A stretch of 64,000 nucleotides of DNA. Origin: Flavobacterium sp. H122 (GTDB lineage: Bacteria > Bacteroidota > Bacteroidia > Flavobacteriales > Flavobacteriaceae). The stretch's first letter is position 1, and each line of letters begins with the position of its first letter. The notes under the pieces were generated by a model, which was not told the DNA's origin, ran no database searches, and was given only the letters and a program-made list of their open reading frames with translations. The stretch spans positions 62,001-126,000 of the forward strand of contig NZ_SJZD01000003.1 of assembly GCF_004959765.1 (NCBI RefSeq), read 5' to 3'. This document shows positions 17,253-26,971 of this stretch, in pieces. The position numbers were made by a program, and so were the translations under genes.

Positions 17253-17368
17253 CTGCAGCCGCAATCATTACCACAATTGTCTTTTGGTTTCTTTTTGCCA
17301 AAGAATTTTTTGTACAGAAAAACTATAGCAAGAATAAGTAACGAAAAAGCAATTATTTCCTGAATCAT
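17249..17368 (-). CDS. FeoB-associated Cys-rich membrane peptide
   Basis: A 39-residue peptide. One N-terminal hydrophobic helix (IIAFSLLILAIVFLYKKFF) is followed by a Lys-rich stretch and the cysteine cluster NCGNDCGCS at the C-terminus. This matches the short FeoB-associated Cys-rich membrane proteins found after feoB in many bacteria. They are thought to assist the Fe2+ permease, perhaps by handling iron at the cytoplasmic mouth. It starts two bases after the feoB stop codon begins, leaving a one-base gap, so it is the third gene of feoA-feoB-this. Confidence 0.8.
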   Translation of the reverse strand: MIQEIIAFSLLILAIVFLYKKFFGKKKPKDNCGNDCGCS

Positions 17369-17369
17369 C

Positions 17370-19463
17370 TTATTTTAATAATTGATATGCAATCAGTGCA
17401 ACTGTATAGGCAAATCCTGACATGAACACTAATTGAACTAACGGCCACTTCCAGCTATTGGTTTCTTTTTTTGTAATCGCCAAGGTACTCATACACTGCA
17501 TGGCAAAAGCATAGAAGAGCAATAATGAAACACCGGTTGCCATGTTAAATAACTTTTCACCAGTATTGTGATTAATTTCTTCTGCTAACCTGTTTTTTAC
17601 GGTTGCATCCTGATTTTCTGAATCCTGAATGCTGTAAATAGTTGCCAAAGTACCCACAAATACTTCGCGGGCTGCAAATGAAGAGACAATCGCAATACCT
17701 ATTTTCCAATCGTAACCTAAAGGCTTTATAACCGGCTCTATTGCTTTACCAACTTTGCCTATGTAGGAGTTTTCTAATTTGTAAGTAGCAATTTCGGCTT
17801 CAATGTTTTCATTCGGTTTTACCTGCGATGTTACTATCTTTTCTGCATTTTGGAAATCATCACCAGGGCCATAAGAAGCTAAAAACCAAAGTATAATTGA
17901 TAATGCCAAAATGATTTTACCTGCTCCCAATACAAACGATTTTGTCTTTTCTATAACATTTATTGCCACATTTTTGAACATGGGCAATTTGTAATTTGGC
18001 ATTTCGATGACAAAATAGGTTTTCGACTGAATGTTAAGTGATTTATGTAAAATCCAGGCAGAAATCAATGCCATCATAAATCCAAGAAGGTACATGAACA
18101 TTAAAGCAAATCCTTGTAAGTTGAAAAGGAACAATATACGTTTATTAGGTACAATAATGGAAATGATGATTGCATAAACGGGTAATCTGGCCGAACAAGT
18201 AGTAAAAGGCGTCACTAAAATAGAGATTAACCGTTCTTTCCAGTTTTCAATATTTCGGGTTGCCATGATAGCCGGAATGGCACAAGCTGTTCCCGAAATA
18301 AGAGGGACAACACTCTTTCCGGATAGTCCAAAACGGCGCATCAGTTTATCCATGATAAATACCACGCGGCTCATATAACCGCTTTCTTCCAATACAGAAA
18401 TGAAAAAAAACAGGAAAGCAATCTGCGGTATGAAAATAATAATGCCTCCAATGCCAGGAATTACTCCTTGGGTGATTAAATCGGTTAAAATTCCAGCCGG
18501 CATTTGCGTTTCAATCCAACTTGCCAATGAAGCAAATGAACTGTCTATAAAATCCATCGGCACACTTGCCCAATCAAAAATAGACTGAAAAATCAGCATC
18601 AAAATAAAAAAGAAGATGAAGTACCCCCATACTTTGTGCATCAGGATTCTGTCTAATCGGCTTCTTAAATCTTTAGCTTGGTTGATGTCAACAGTTTGAC
18701 CAATTTTAAGTGTATCATTAATAAACTGATAACGCTTAATAGTTTCTTTATGCTGGAGCCTCTTTAATTGGTCTTTTGATTTGGTAAAAGAGGGGTCAGG
18801 TAATTCTTTTCTATCTAAATTGACAAAATTTACATCCTGTGTTATCACTAACCACAATTTATATAGCAATTGGTTAGGAAAAGCTTTTCGTAAATTCCCA
18901 AAATATACCGGATCAATTTCAGAAGCGTTTAAGCAAGGCTCTGTTGGAATGTTTTTGTAATTGACGATAAGGTTTTTAAGCGTTTCAATGCCTTCACCTT
19001 TTCTGGAGCTAACCAATGCAATTTTAGTCTTTAACGTTTTTTCTAAATAAGGTATGTCCAAAGAAATTCCTTTGTATGACATTCTATCTGCCATATTGAT
19101 CACTAAAATTGTTGGAATTTCAAGATCTTTAATTTGTGTAAAAAGTAAAAGGTTACGCTTTAAATTTTCCACTTCAGTCACAACAATAGCGACATCGGGA
19201 TAATCTTTGTCATTTTTATTCAGAAGAAGTTCAATTACTACATTTTCATCCAATGAACTGGCATTTAAACTATAAGTGCCCGGTAAATCTAAAATAGTAG
19301 CTTTTAAATTTGAGGCCAGTTTACAAACCCCGACTTTTTTTTCTACGGTTATCCCTGGATAGTTTCCAACTTGCTGGTTCAACCCAGTAAGTTGATTAAA
19401 TACAGAGGTTTTTCCAACATTAGGATTTCCAATCAACGCTATGTTAATATTTCCAACTTTCAT
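17370..19463 (-). CDS. feoB: Ferrous iron transport protein B
   Basis: A 697-residue protein. The N-terminal G domain has G1 GNPNVGKTS (12-20), G3 DLPGTYSL and G4 NMAD. A linker helical region follows, then the membrane domain from about residue 275. The Gate motifs are visible: SGTACAIPAIMATR and TTCSARLPVYAIII, the latter carrying the cysteine implicated in Fe2+ passage. It is the inner-membrane Fe2+ permease. Its start shares one base with the feoA stop codon. Length is slightly below the Escherichia coli form and normal for Bacteroidota. Confidence 0.93.
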   Translation of the reverse strand: MKVGNINIALIGNPNVGKTSVFNQLTGLNQQVGNYPGITVEKKVGVCKLASNLKATILDLPGTYSLNASSLDENVVIELLLNKNDKDYPDVAIVVTEVENLKRNLLLFTQIKDLEIPTILVINMADRMSYKGISLDIPYLEKTLKTKIALVSSRKGEGIETLKNLIVNYKNIPTEPCLNASEIDPVYFGNLRKAFPNQLLYKLWLVITQDVNFVNLDRKELPDPSFTKSKDQLKRLQHKETIKRYQFINDTLKIGQTVDINQAKDLRSRLDRILMHKVWGYFIFFFILMLIFQSIFDWASVPMDFIDSSFASLASWIETQMPAGILTDLITQGVIPGIGGIIIFIPQIAFLFFFISVLEESGYMSRVVFIMDKLMRRFGLSGKSVVPLISGTACAIPAIMATRNIENWKERLISILVTPFTTCSARLPVYAIIISIIVPNKRILFLFNLQGFALMFMYLLGFMMALISAWILHKSLNIQSKTYFVIEMPNYKLPMFKNVAINVIEKTKSFVLGAGKIILALSIILWFLASYGPGDDFQNAEKIVTSQVKPNENIEAEIATYKLENSYIGKVGKAIEPVIKPLGYDWKIGIAIVSSFAAREVFVGTLATIYSIQDSENQDATVKNRLAEEINHNTGEKLFNMATGVSLLLFYAFAMQCMSTLAITKKETNSWKWPLVQLVFMSGFAYTVALIAYQLLK

Positions 19464-19699
19464 TATCTTTCGTTAGAAATGATTACTTCTATAGCGTGTG
19501 CTGTTTCTTTTCTAATAGCTAAGTGTGAATCGTTTACAATCATATACAAAGGGTCGCCCATAGGAGCTACTTGAAGCAATTGAACCTCGTTTCCTGGTAA
19601 ACAACCCATCTCAAGCAATTTTAAAGGCACAAGGTCTATATCAAAGTCTTCGATAATTGCCTTTTGTCCTTTTTTTAATTGCGCTAAATTTATTTTCAC
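19463..19699 (-). CDS. feoA: Ferrous iron transport protein A
   Basis: A 78-residue SH3-like protein. The sequence LAQLKKGQKAIIEDFD, LKLLEMGCLPGNEVQLLQVAPMGDPLYM and LAIRKETAHAIEV matches the FeoA domain throughout. It is a small cytoplasmic partner needed for FeoB activity. It is the first gene of the feoA-feoB-Cys-rich peptide operon, with a one-base overlap to feoB and a promoter-like TACTTTTG upstream. Confidence 0.92.
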   Translation of the reverse strand: MKINLAQLKKGQKAIIEDFDIDLVPLKLLEMGCLPGNEVQLLQVAPMGDPLYMIVNDSHLAIRKETAHAIEVIISNER

Positions 19700-19727
19700 T
19701 TACTTTATTTAGATTGAATTAAGATTA

Positions 19728-19735
19728 CAAAAGTA
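19728..19735 (-). promoter_or_regulatory. Candidate -7 element (TACTTTTG) of the feo operon
   Basis: On the minus strand TACTTTTG ends 28 bases before the feoA ATG. It overlaps a small palindrome TTAC-TTTT-GTAA, which could be a regulator site. No canonical -33 TTG is present. Confidence 0.4.
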
Positions 19736-19777
19736 AGGAATATAATTTAAGTTGAACATGATAAATGTTAGGTTTGA

Positions 19778-21217
19778 TTAAAAAAACCAACTTGCCACAG
19801 CTATGGCTGCTACAACGCATATAAAATCTACCAATAACATGGTTGGCAGTGTATAACGTGTGTTTTTAATATTTACTGAGCCAAAGTAAACCGCAATTAC
19901 ATAGAATGTTGTTTCAGCACTGCATTGGAAAATGCATACAAGTCTTCCGGTAAATGAATCCACACCTGAATTACGCATAGCGTCAATCATAAATCCTCTT
20001 GATCCGCCAGAACTAAACGGACGAAGTATAGCCACCGGTAATCCGTCAGTGATTTTTTTGCTCACACCCAGATTGGAAAACACAAATGCGATTCCGTTGC
20101 TGATAATTTCAAACAAACCACTGTTTCTAAAAAAAGAAATAGCCACAAGCATTCCCATCACATAAGGAAAAATTTTAACACCTGTATTCAATCCGTTGCG
20201 GGCACCGTCAACAAAAGTGTCAAAAATAGTTGTGTTGGCTTCTGAGAATTTTCTTTCGTTGATAAAAGAAAAAATTAAAGTAAACCCGATAATGGCAATC
20301 AGCATTAAGCCTGAAAGATTACCTGTAAATGAATTTTTGCCAATTAAATCCAAAGTGTTTATGTAAAATAACAAACCTACAATAGCACCTATAACCCCCA
20401 TCAATGCGGCTAACAGACCAACACTTTTAAAATTAATACGCTGACGTATTCCTACAATAAGAAATGCCGCTATTGTACCAATAAATGAAGTAATAATACA
20501 AGGCAACATCACGTCTGCCGGGTTTGCTGCATTTTCTGCCGCACGATAACCAATGATGGAAGTTGGTATCAAAGTCAATCCAGCTGCGTGCAAACACATA
20601 AACATAATTTGTGCATCACTGGCTTTGTCTTTATCCGGATTCAATTCTTGTAAACTTTGCATGGCTTTTAATCCAAAAGGCGTTGCTGCTGAATCCAATC
20701 CAAGGAAATTAGCGGCAAAATTTAACGTCATATACGATATTGATTCGTGGTTTTTAGGTATTGAAGGGAAAACTTTTGCAAAAAGCGGACTCAGTCTTTT
20801 AGCTAATTTTTCAGAAGCACCTGATATAATCAGAAGTTCCATTAACCCGCAGAAAAAGGCTAAATAGGCAATCAGCGGTATGATTAAGTCAACCAAACTG
20901 TTTTTACAGGTAGGCAATAATCCATCAGCTTTTTGAATGCCACTGTATAATTTTACCGTTTGATTTTTATAAACATAGGTTGTATCAGCATTTAAAGTAT
21001 CACGATTGACAATCATTGTCATATCGGGGGCTTTTTCAATACTGTCGGCAACAAATTTCGGAATTTGGTTTAAGTATTTTTCAGAAACTAAAATCGGATC
21101 GTCTTTTTTACCGTTTAGGATAAAATCAGTAGAATAATTATTTCCTGTAAATAGGCTTATAACAATGAATGTAATAGACGAAATGAAAATTACCAGCCAA
21201 AATCTGCTTAGAACCAT
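19778..21217 (-). CDS. Nucleoside-recognition (Gate) domain membrane protein, SpmA-SpmB fusion
   Basis: A 479-residue membrane protein with two Gate-domain halves. The first (about 110-260) has NFLGLDSAATPFGLKAM, the spore-maturation-protein A signature. The second (about 330-479) has RPFSSGGSRGFMIDAM and CSAETTFYV, the SpmB signature. An extra-cytoplasmic stretch of about 90 residues follows the first helix. In spore formers the two halves are separate proteins; here they are one chain in a non-sporulating lineage, where such fusions are widespread. The transported substrate is not established. Confidence 0.82.
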   Translation of the reverse strand: MVLSRFWLVIFISSITFIVISLFTGNNYSTDFILNGKKDDPILVSEKYLNQIPKFVADSIEKAPDMTMIVNRDTLNADTTYVYKNQTVKLYSGIQKADGLLPTCKNSLVDLIIPLIAYLAFFCGLMELLIISGASEKLAKRLSPLFAKVFPSIPKNHESISYMTLNFAANFLGLDSAATPFGLKAMQSLQELNPDKDKASDAQIMFMCLHAAGLTLIPTSIIGYRAAENAANPADVMLPCIITSFIGTIAAFLIVGIRQRINFKSVGLLAALMGVIGAIVGLLFYINTLDLIGKNSFTGNLSGLMLIAIIGFTLIFSFINERKFSEANTTIFDTFVDGARNGLNTGVKIFPYVMGMLVAISFFRNSGLFEIISNGIAFVFSNLGVSKKITDGLPVAILRPFSSGGSRGFMIDAMRNSGVDSFTGRLVCIFQCSAETTFYVIAVYFGSVNIKNTRYTLPTMLLVDFICVVAAIAVASWFF

Positions 21218-21303
21218 AGTTTAAATTTTTGTAAATGTAGTAAATCAATGGCAATAGCAAAAATCAATTGCAATGACTATTAATTTGAGATTGTTACTGA
21301 ATT

Positions 21304-22017
21304 TTACACATGAATCACTTCTTCCTCAATTAATAAATCTTCGCCTCTTAACCGTAATATTATCTGGGCCACCGCAATTACATCTTTTTCACAATACGTT
21401 ATAATACGGTCAATGTTTTTGTCAGTGTAATATACTTTTGCAACTTCACTGCCGTCAATGTCATCCTTTGGAGATGGAATTCCTAAAACGTTGGTTAATA
21501 ATTTTAAGGAAGTGTAATGTTTATAATCACCGAATTTCCACAATTCAAGGGTGTCCAAGTGCGGGACTTCCCATGGTTTTTTGCCAAAGAGATTCAGTTT
21601 TTGGGGAATGGTAACTCCGTTAATAATCATTCTTCGGGCTATAAAAGGAAAATCAAACTCTTTCGCATTATGACCACATAAAACATGCTGAGGCTGACCA
21701 AAATGATTGTTTAACAAATTTGAAAAGTCTTTTAGGATTTTAATTTCATCTCCAAAAAAAGTGGTCACTCTAAAATGACGGATATCACTTTTGAAAGTAA
21801 AATAACCCACAGAAATACAGATTATTTTTCCAAATTCAGCCCAAATCCCTGCGCGTTCATAAAATTCTTCGGAAGTGTATTCGTCTTTTCTCTGGTATTG
21901 TGTTTTTAAATCAAAAAGCTCTTTTTTGGTTTCGTCCAAATCTGAAAAATTTTCAAATTCAGGAACAGTTTCTATATCAAGGAATAAAACATTTTCCAGT
22001 TGGAGTTTGTCTAGCAT
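21304..22017 (-). CDS. 3'-5' exonuclease, PolB-exonuclease-like (DEDD superfamily)
   Basis: A 237-residue protein with the three DEDD exonuclease motifs: Exo I in VLFLDIETVPEF (D and E), Exo II in CGHNAKEFDFPFIARR (D), and Exo III in TYCEKDVIAVAQI (Y...D). It fits the group of predicted stand-alone exonucleases related to the proofreading domain of family-B DNA polymerases. It probably trims single-stranded DNA or RNA ends. It lies downstream of the DUF4139 gene but past a strong terminator, so it is likely transcribed separately. Confidence 0.78.
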   Translation of the reverse strand: MLDKLQLENVLFLDIETVPEFENFSDLDETKKELFDLKTQYQRKDEYTSEEFYERAGIWAEFGKIICISVGYFTFKSDIRHFRVTTFFGDEIKILKDFSNLLNNHFGQPQHVLCGHNAKEFDFPFIARRMIINGVTIPQKLNLFGKKPWEVPHLDTLELWKFGDYKHYTSLKLLTNVLGIPSPKDDIDGSEVAKVYYTDKNIDRIITYCEKDVIAVAQIILRLRGEDLLIEEEVIHV

Positions 22018-22063
22018 TGTTTGTTTGTGTTTTGACTAAAATAGAAAAAAAGGAACAATTAAA

Positions 22064-22093
22064 AAATAGCTGTCTAATTTTAGACAGCTATTT
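22064..22093 (-). terminator. Intrinsic terminator downstream of the DUF4139 gene
   Basis: A 14-bp perfect stem (AAATAGCTGTCTAA at 22064-22077 against 22080-22093) is followed in the minus direction by a T6 run (A6 at 22061-22066 on the plus strand). It lies just beyond the stop codon at 22098. Confidence 0.8.
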
Positions 22094-22097
22094 TGAT

Positions 22098-23714
22098 TTA
22101 TAAATTCCCAATTATTTTGTCTTTAGGATATTTGACTATATAACTAATCCTTATTTTTTTGGTTTCGTTAGGTTTTAAATTAACATCCCAAGTTAGTATC
22201 CCGGTCTCATTATTCACTTTTGCGCCGTCTTTTCCCAATAACTCAATTTCAATTTCTTTGTCACTTGAAAGTGGATATTGGTCTTTTAGCAACATATAAA
22301 TGGCTTCTTTCTTATTGTTTCGAAGTGTAATGTCGTAAGTAAAAGTCTGTTCTTTTTTAGAAGATAAAAACTTAGTTCCTGATTTATCGACTACTTTTTC
22401 GCGTTTGATTGATACTTTTTTATCACGACCCATACTTAAATTTAAAGTATCAGATGTCTGACTTGGGTTGATGTGTGTTTTTCCAACATACATTCCTTCA
22501 AAAATGATATTGGCTTCACCAGGCAGTAAATTATATTTTCCGTAGTCTTTAATTTCGGCTAATAAAAAGGCTTCTTTTTCGATTTTAGGAACCGAGTAGT
22601 ATTTATAAGATGCTGGTATTTTGATATCTTTTAAGGCAACACTATGCGCTTTTCCATTGGATAGAATATCATAAGGAATATCAATGTCGAATGAAATATT
22701 GAGTTGGTTTTCAACTATGTCAACATAGCCTGAAATAGATGCAGGTGCAGCTTCACCTAACATTTTATATTCTTTAACTTGAACTCCAGCAACACTGCCT
22801 TGTAATTGATTCATCATCCCTTTTTGTCTGTAATTATAACTTGGAGCCCCATAATTTAAAAACCAAGGACTTAAAATAGGAGCTTGATTATTTTGATTAG
22901 GATTGCCTGATGATAAGGTCAATTTCACTTTTTTCCAGTCAATACCCGTATTCTGAACTACTTGTGCTTTATACATCATAGTGATAGGTTCTTTTACATT
23001 TTCTGCCCTTAAATCATAAAAAGGGGACCAACCTGCATTTTGGGTAATATATGAAATATCTAATGGTACATTGCCTGCTGAATTATTCATAAGCTGCAGT
23101 ACCAGTTTACCGGTTGACATTTTTTCTTCTTTACTGCTGTCAACTTCCAGTTTTGTGTTCAAACGGGTTAAAGTTTCTCTTAATTTCTTTTCTCTTTCTT
23201 CTAGTGCGTTGATGGAATTACTGATCTCTGTTCTTTTGGTTTTGTAATATTCCACCATTTTAGTTAATTCGATAACGCTTAAACCCGAATTTTGACCAAA
23301 GACCTGTTGGTTTTTATCCAGTAATTCAATCGTTTTTTGTTCCGAAATTTTGGTGTTAATTACTTTATTGATTTCCTTTTGAACCAAATTGATGCTATCC
23401 CTTACTTTTTTTATGGCAGGTGAGTTTTCATCAATGTCATATTCTGAAATATAATCATTAGTAAACTGTACAGAGAGAACAGTAACTGTTGAAGGTGCTC
23501 CAATTTGTACCGAATTTTCATTTAGGTTATTTGCTACATTTTTAACCACAACTTCACTTGTGCCATTAGGTAGCATTGCACTAGTAGACTGTACTATTTC
23601 TGCCGAGTTGAAATATACCGTTGCTTCTTTTACTCTAGCTTGTGTAAAAATAGGTTTTTGGGCAACAGTTATTGCGGACATTAAAACCAGTAGGATAGAC
23701 ACTATTTTTTGCAT
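22098..23714 (-). CDS. DUF4139 (MuiA-like) secreted protein
   Basis: Using the ATG at 23714 the protein has 538 residues and a clear signal peptide (MQKIVSILLVLMSAITVAQ). The longer reading from 23747 adds residues before the signal and is less likely. An N-terminal DUF4140-like domain contains ARVKEATVYFNSAEI, and a coiled-coil region covers about 120-200. The DUF4139 beta-rich domain includes ISYITQNAGWSPFYDLRAE and ends with conserved repeats. The role is unknown; a distant homologue is called a mucoidy inhibitor. A stretch near residue 305, LQGSVAGVQV, resembles the start of a SusC-type plug, which is odd for this family. Confidence 0.75.
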   Translation of the reverse strand: MQKIVSILLVLMSAITVAQKPIFTQARVKEATVYFNSAEIVQSTSAMLPNGTSEVVVKNVANNLNENSVQIGAPSTVTVLSVQFTNDYISEYDIDENSPAIKKVRDSINLVQKEINKVINTKISEQKTIELLDKNQQVFGQNSGLSVIELTKMVEYYKTKRTEISNSINALEEREKKLRETLTRLNTKLEVDSSKEEKMSTGKLVLQLMNNSAGNVPLDISYITQNAGWSPFYDLRAENVKEPITMMYKAQVVQNTGIDWKKVKLTLSSGNPNQNNQAPILSPWFLNYGAPSYNYRQKGMMNQLQGSVAGVQVKEYKMLGEAAPASISGYVDIVENQLNISFDIDIPYDILSNGKAHSVALKDIKIPASYKYYSVPKIEKEAFLLAEIKDYGKYNLLPGEANIIFEGMYVGKTHINPSQTSDTLNLSMGRDKKVSIKREKVVDKSGTKFLSSKKEQTFTYDITLRNNKKEAIYMLLKDQYPLSSDKEIEIELLGKDGAKVNNETGILTWDVNLKPNETKKIRISYIVKYPKDKIIGNL

Positions 23715-23837
23715 GATAAATTTATTTGATACTCTATAAGAGTACAATTTAAGTAAAAAGGTTGGGAAACAATAGTCACAAATTCTTCACTATCCCATTT
23801 TGTCAATAGAAAAGAATTTGCGACTATGATTATAAGA

Positions 23838-24995
23838 CTATTTTTCAACGGTATAGCCTTTTATTTTGGCAAAAGCAATTAATGACGTATTGATAGCTTT
23901 TCCTAAATCATCCTGAGATTTTGTTTTCTTCATTTCGGTATCGATATATTCCTGACGTTTTTTACCTAACTCAGTAATTTCTTTCTGTATAACTTCACGT
24001 TCTTTTGATTTTTTATCCACATACGCTTTTATCTCCTCTTTCGATTTGTTTTGAAGTTCTTTAGGCAGTTCTTCTTTTTTAAGTTTTGCTACAGCTTCTT
24101 TGTCCTGCTTCACTTTATCTACTAAATCCCAACTCTCATTTTTATATACTGCTTTGGATTTGCTCACCGCTCTCTCCGCATAATTTGCTGTTGAAACACC
24201 TTGAGCATTTCTATCCTGTGTTTGTTGGTTCATTTTCTTTTCATATCCTCTAGCGCCATAGCTAATGTAGGTTTCGTTCATACGTACATTACATTCAGAA
24301 ATTTTAACATCATAAGGAGTTACAATATAATGCACTGCCTGATTGGAATCGATGTTAAAATATTTTCCTTTTCCGGCATCGGCACCATCTCTCCAAAAGG
24401 TTTGGATGCCTTCCATTTGATCACCACAGAAGATAGTGTTTACATAAATATCGTTGCGTAATGCATCGCTGATCGCCTCTTTATAGTTGATGCCTCCTTG
24501 ATTGAAAGGTTCATTCCCTGCGATATAGATTAGTTTCATATTGTGGCTGTCTCTGCCCCAGGATAACTGTCGGGTAGCATCTGATATTACAGCACCACAG
24601 TATTCTGATCCGCCATTGGTTCTTAGAGAGAATAGTTTTTCGGAAATTAAATCCAAATCGGTTGTCAATGGTGCCACCTGTCTGATGTAATTGTTTTGAG
24701 ATGAAAGACCATCGTTGCCATATTCGTATAAACCAATTTCAATATCCGGTGTTTTTCCATTGTATTTTAAGGTGGTCAGTGTATTTACAATATTCCACAA
24801 TCGTGATTTTGCCTGTTCAATCAATCCATCCATACTATTGGAAGTATCTAATAAAAGTGCCACTTGGATTTTTGTGTTTTCGTCGGCTATTTGTGCAGTG
24901 ATTGCTTTTTTGGGCTTTGCTGTTGAAGTGTTGCAGGAAGCAAATGATATTGAAGTGGCTAACAAAGCGGTTGAGAATAAAATTGACGTTTTCAT
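23838..24995 (-). CDS. VWA-domain lipoprotein
   Basis: A 385-residue protein with a lipoprotein signal (SISFASC, Cys21). A von Willebrand factor A domain has a complete MIDAS start, DTSNSM (D50, S52, S54), and the SEYCGAV segment supplying the later metal ligand. After about residue 250 it becomes highly charged and helical (Lys/Glu-rich coiled coil to about 365). It is probably anchored to a membrane and binds partner proteins through a divalent metal. It lies 123 bases upstream of the DUF4139 gene on the same strand. Confidence 0.8.
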   Translation of the reverse strand: MKTSILFSTALLATSISFASCNTSTAKPKKAITAQIADENTKIQVALLLDTSNSMDGLIEQAKSRLWNIVNTLTTLKYNGKTPDIEIGLYEYGNDGLSSQNNYIRQVAPLTTDLDLISEKLFSLRTNGGSEYCGAVISDATRQLSWGRDSHNMKLIYIAGNEPFNQGGINYKEAISDALRNDIYVNTIFCGDQMEGIQTFWRDGADAGKGKYFNIDSNQAVHYIVTPYDVKISECNVRMNETYISYGARGYEKKMNQQTQDRNAQGVSTANYAERAVSKSKAVYKNESWDLVDKVKQDKEAVAKLKKEELPKELQNKSKEEIKAYVDKKSKEREVIQKEITELGKKRQEYIDTEMKKTKSQDDLGKAINTSLIAFAKIKGYTVEK

Positions 24996-25144
24996 GATTA
25001 TTTTGTTTTAAGATTATGATTCAAAATTATTGGAAGAAATAGCACGTTTTTTGCAGAATGGGTGAAAGGGGAGGTTGACTTGGTGAAATCGTTTTGATAG
25101 CATTTTTTAAAGTAGTTTCTTTACATTATCAAATAATTACAAAG

Positions 25145-26971
25145 ATGAAACGAGTAAATTGGATGTTTTGGACAGTCATTTTGATGTTGGGATTTCAATG
25201 TGAAATGCTGGCACAGGATACTATTGTGCCTCAAGCCAAAAGTAAAAAAACATCTTCTGTAAAAATCAGTAAGGCAGCGAGCGATTTGAAAGAATCGTTG
25301 GATTCAAATGACGAATTAAAAATTGCCAAAAATTATGAGGTTTTAGCCAAAGGTTTTACTGATAAGGAAGATTTTGTGCGGGCAGAAGAGTATCTTAAAA
25401 AAGCTTTAGCAAGTTACACCAAACTCAATTTAAATAGAGACAAAACCAGAGTAGCCCGTAATCTGGCTAAAGTACAGGAATCGCAGAACAAGGTAAATGC
25501 AGCGATTAAAAGTTATGAAATGGCAGGTGCGGCTTCAGCAGATAAAGATGCGGAGCTTATAAATAAAAACGATGCCAATCGATTGCGGAATGTTGATAAT
25601 CCGGCAGTTCAAAAGGAATACTCCAAGTCAAATGTACTGTTGTTGGAAAAAGAGTCTAAAAAAGAAGAAGTAGCAGAAGCTTACAAGCAACAGGCCGAGG
25701 CTAGTTTGGTGCAGCGTAATAGTGAGGAGGCAATTCAGAATCTTAAAAAAGCGATTACGTATTCCAAAGATAAACCCGAAGAAGTGGTGAAACTTAAGAA
25801 TGAAATTGCTAACGTATATGTCACCGAAAACCAGTTTGATAAGGCTATTTCGATTAATCAGAAGTTGTTGGATGATGCGATACAACAAAATGATTTTAAC
25901 ACTCAGATTAAGCAATTGCAGTCATTGAGCACGATTTATTTTAAAAATAATGAGCCTGAAAAGGCAGTGGCCTCATTAAAGAAATCGTATGGTCTGGCTT
26001 CGCAGTATGGTAAAACCGATGATGTTAAAAGCAGTCTGAAACAATTGCTTCAGTATTATAAATCGAAAGGTAAAGACATAGAAAGTATGGCTTTGTATGA
26101 AGATTTTTTTCAAAATTTCGACCAGTTGATTCAGAAAGACAGTACGTTGATTGATGAGAAAACATTTCAGGTTACTGAAGAGAAAATCCGTCAGTTGGAA
26201 AAAGAAAAAGCACTGAAAGACGAATTGATTTCGAAGAAAAACACTTTCAATTACGTATTGTTAGGTTCGATAGCTTTGTTACTGTTGTTCTTCGGATTTA
26301 TTGTGAAAGCGTTGTATTCTATTAAAACTAAGAATAAGGAAATAGCCTTGCAGTCTTTGAGAAGAGAGATGAATCCGCATTTTATCTTCAACAGTTTGAA
26401 CAGTGTGAATCAGTTTATTTCGCAAAATAAAGAATTGGAAGCCAATAAGTATCTTTCGTCGTATTCCCATTTGATGCGGAATATGATGGAGAATTCCAAC
26501 AAGGATTTTATCAGTTTAGGTAATGAAATAGAACAGTTGAAAAAGTATCTGGATTTGGAACATTTACGATTTCAGGATAAATTCGAGTATCAGATTGTGG
26601 TTGATGATGCTTTGGATTCCGAGACTGTTTTAGTGCCTAATATGTTGATTCAGCCGCATCTGGAAAATGCAATTTGGCACGGTTTGCGTTACCGCGAAAC
26701 AAAAGGATTGTTATTGCTGAAGTTTGAGTTGAATAGAGGTAAAGTGTCGGTTATTGTGGATGATAACGGCATTGGATTGACGCAAAGTGCCGCGCTCAAA
26801 ACCCGAAACCAGAAAGTACATCAATCGCGAGGTGTGACTAATACCAAAGAAAGAATTAATCTCTTGAATGAGTTGTATAAATCCAATATATCGTTCTCGA
26901 TTACAGAAAAGAACAGCGGTAACACAGGAACGATTGTAGAAATCACTTTTCCAAAGCTTGAAAAAATATGA
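25145..26971 (+). CDS. TPR-sensor histidine kinase of the LytS/His_kinase (PF06580) type
   Basis: From the ATG at 25145 the protein has 608 residues. A signal peptide ends near MLAQ. TPR-like helical repeats cover about 50-340 (DNELKIAKNYEVLAKGF, EEVVKLKNEIANVYV). One membrane helix spans about 369-391. The kinase core follows, with phospho-acceptor H412 in REMNPHFIFNSLNS, and the ATPase part has LIQPHLENAIWHGL and DDNGIG. The periplasmic repeats probably sense the signal. An upstream in-frame start at 25094 is less likely because it precedes the signal peptide. It overlaps the response regulator gene by ATGA. Confidence 0.88.
   Translation: MKRVNWMFWTVILMLGFQCEMLAQDTIVPQAKSKKTSSVKISKAASDLKESLDSNDELKIAKNYEVLAKGFTDKEDFVRAEEYLKKALASYTKLNLNRDKTRVARNLAKVQESQNKVNAAIKSYEMAGAASADKDAELINKNDANRLRNVDNPAVQKEYSKSNVLLLEKESKKEEVAEAYKQQAEASLVQRNSEEAIQNLKKAITYSKDKPEEVVKLKNEIANVYVTENQFDKAISINQKLLDDAIQQNDFNTQIKQLQSLSTIYFKNNEPEKAVASLKKSYGLASQYGKTDDVKSSLKQLLQYYKSKGKDIESMALYEDFFQNFDQLIQKDSTLIDEKTFQVTEEKIRQLEKEKALKDELISKKNTFNYVLLGSIALLLLFFGFIVKALYSIKTKNKEIALQSLRREMNPHFIFNSLNSVNQFISQNKELEANKYLSSYSHLMRNMMENSNKDFISLGNEIEQLKKYLDLEHLRFQDKFEYQIVVDDALDSETVLVPNMLIQPHLENAIWHGLRYRETKGLLLLKFELNRGKVSVIVDDNGIGLTQSAALKTRNQKVHQSRGVTNTKERINLLNELYKSNISFSITEKNSGNTGTIVEITFPKLEKI

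Noticed and set aside
17370..19699. A Fur-type box before feoA
   Set aside because: No 19-bp GATAATGATAATCATTATC-like repeat is visible; only a short TTAC-TTTT-GTAA palindrome is present.
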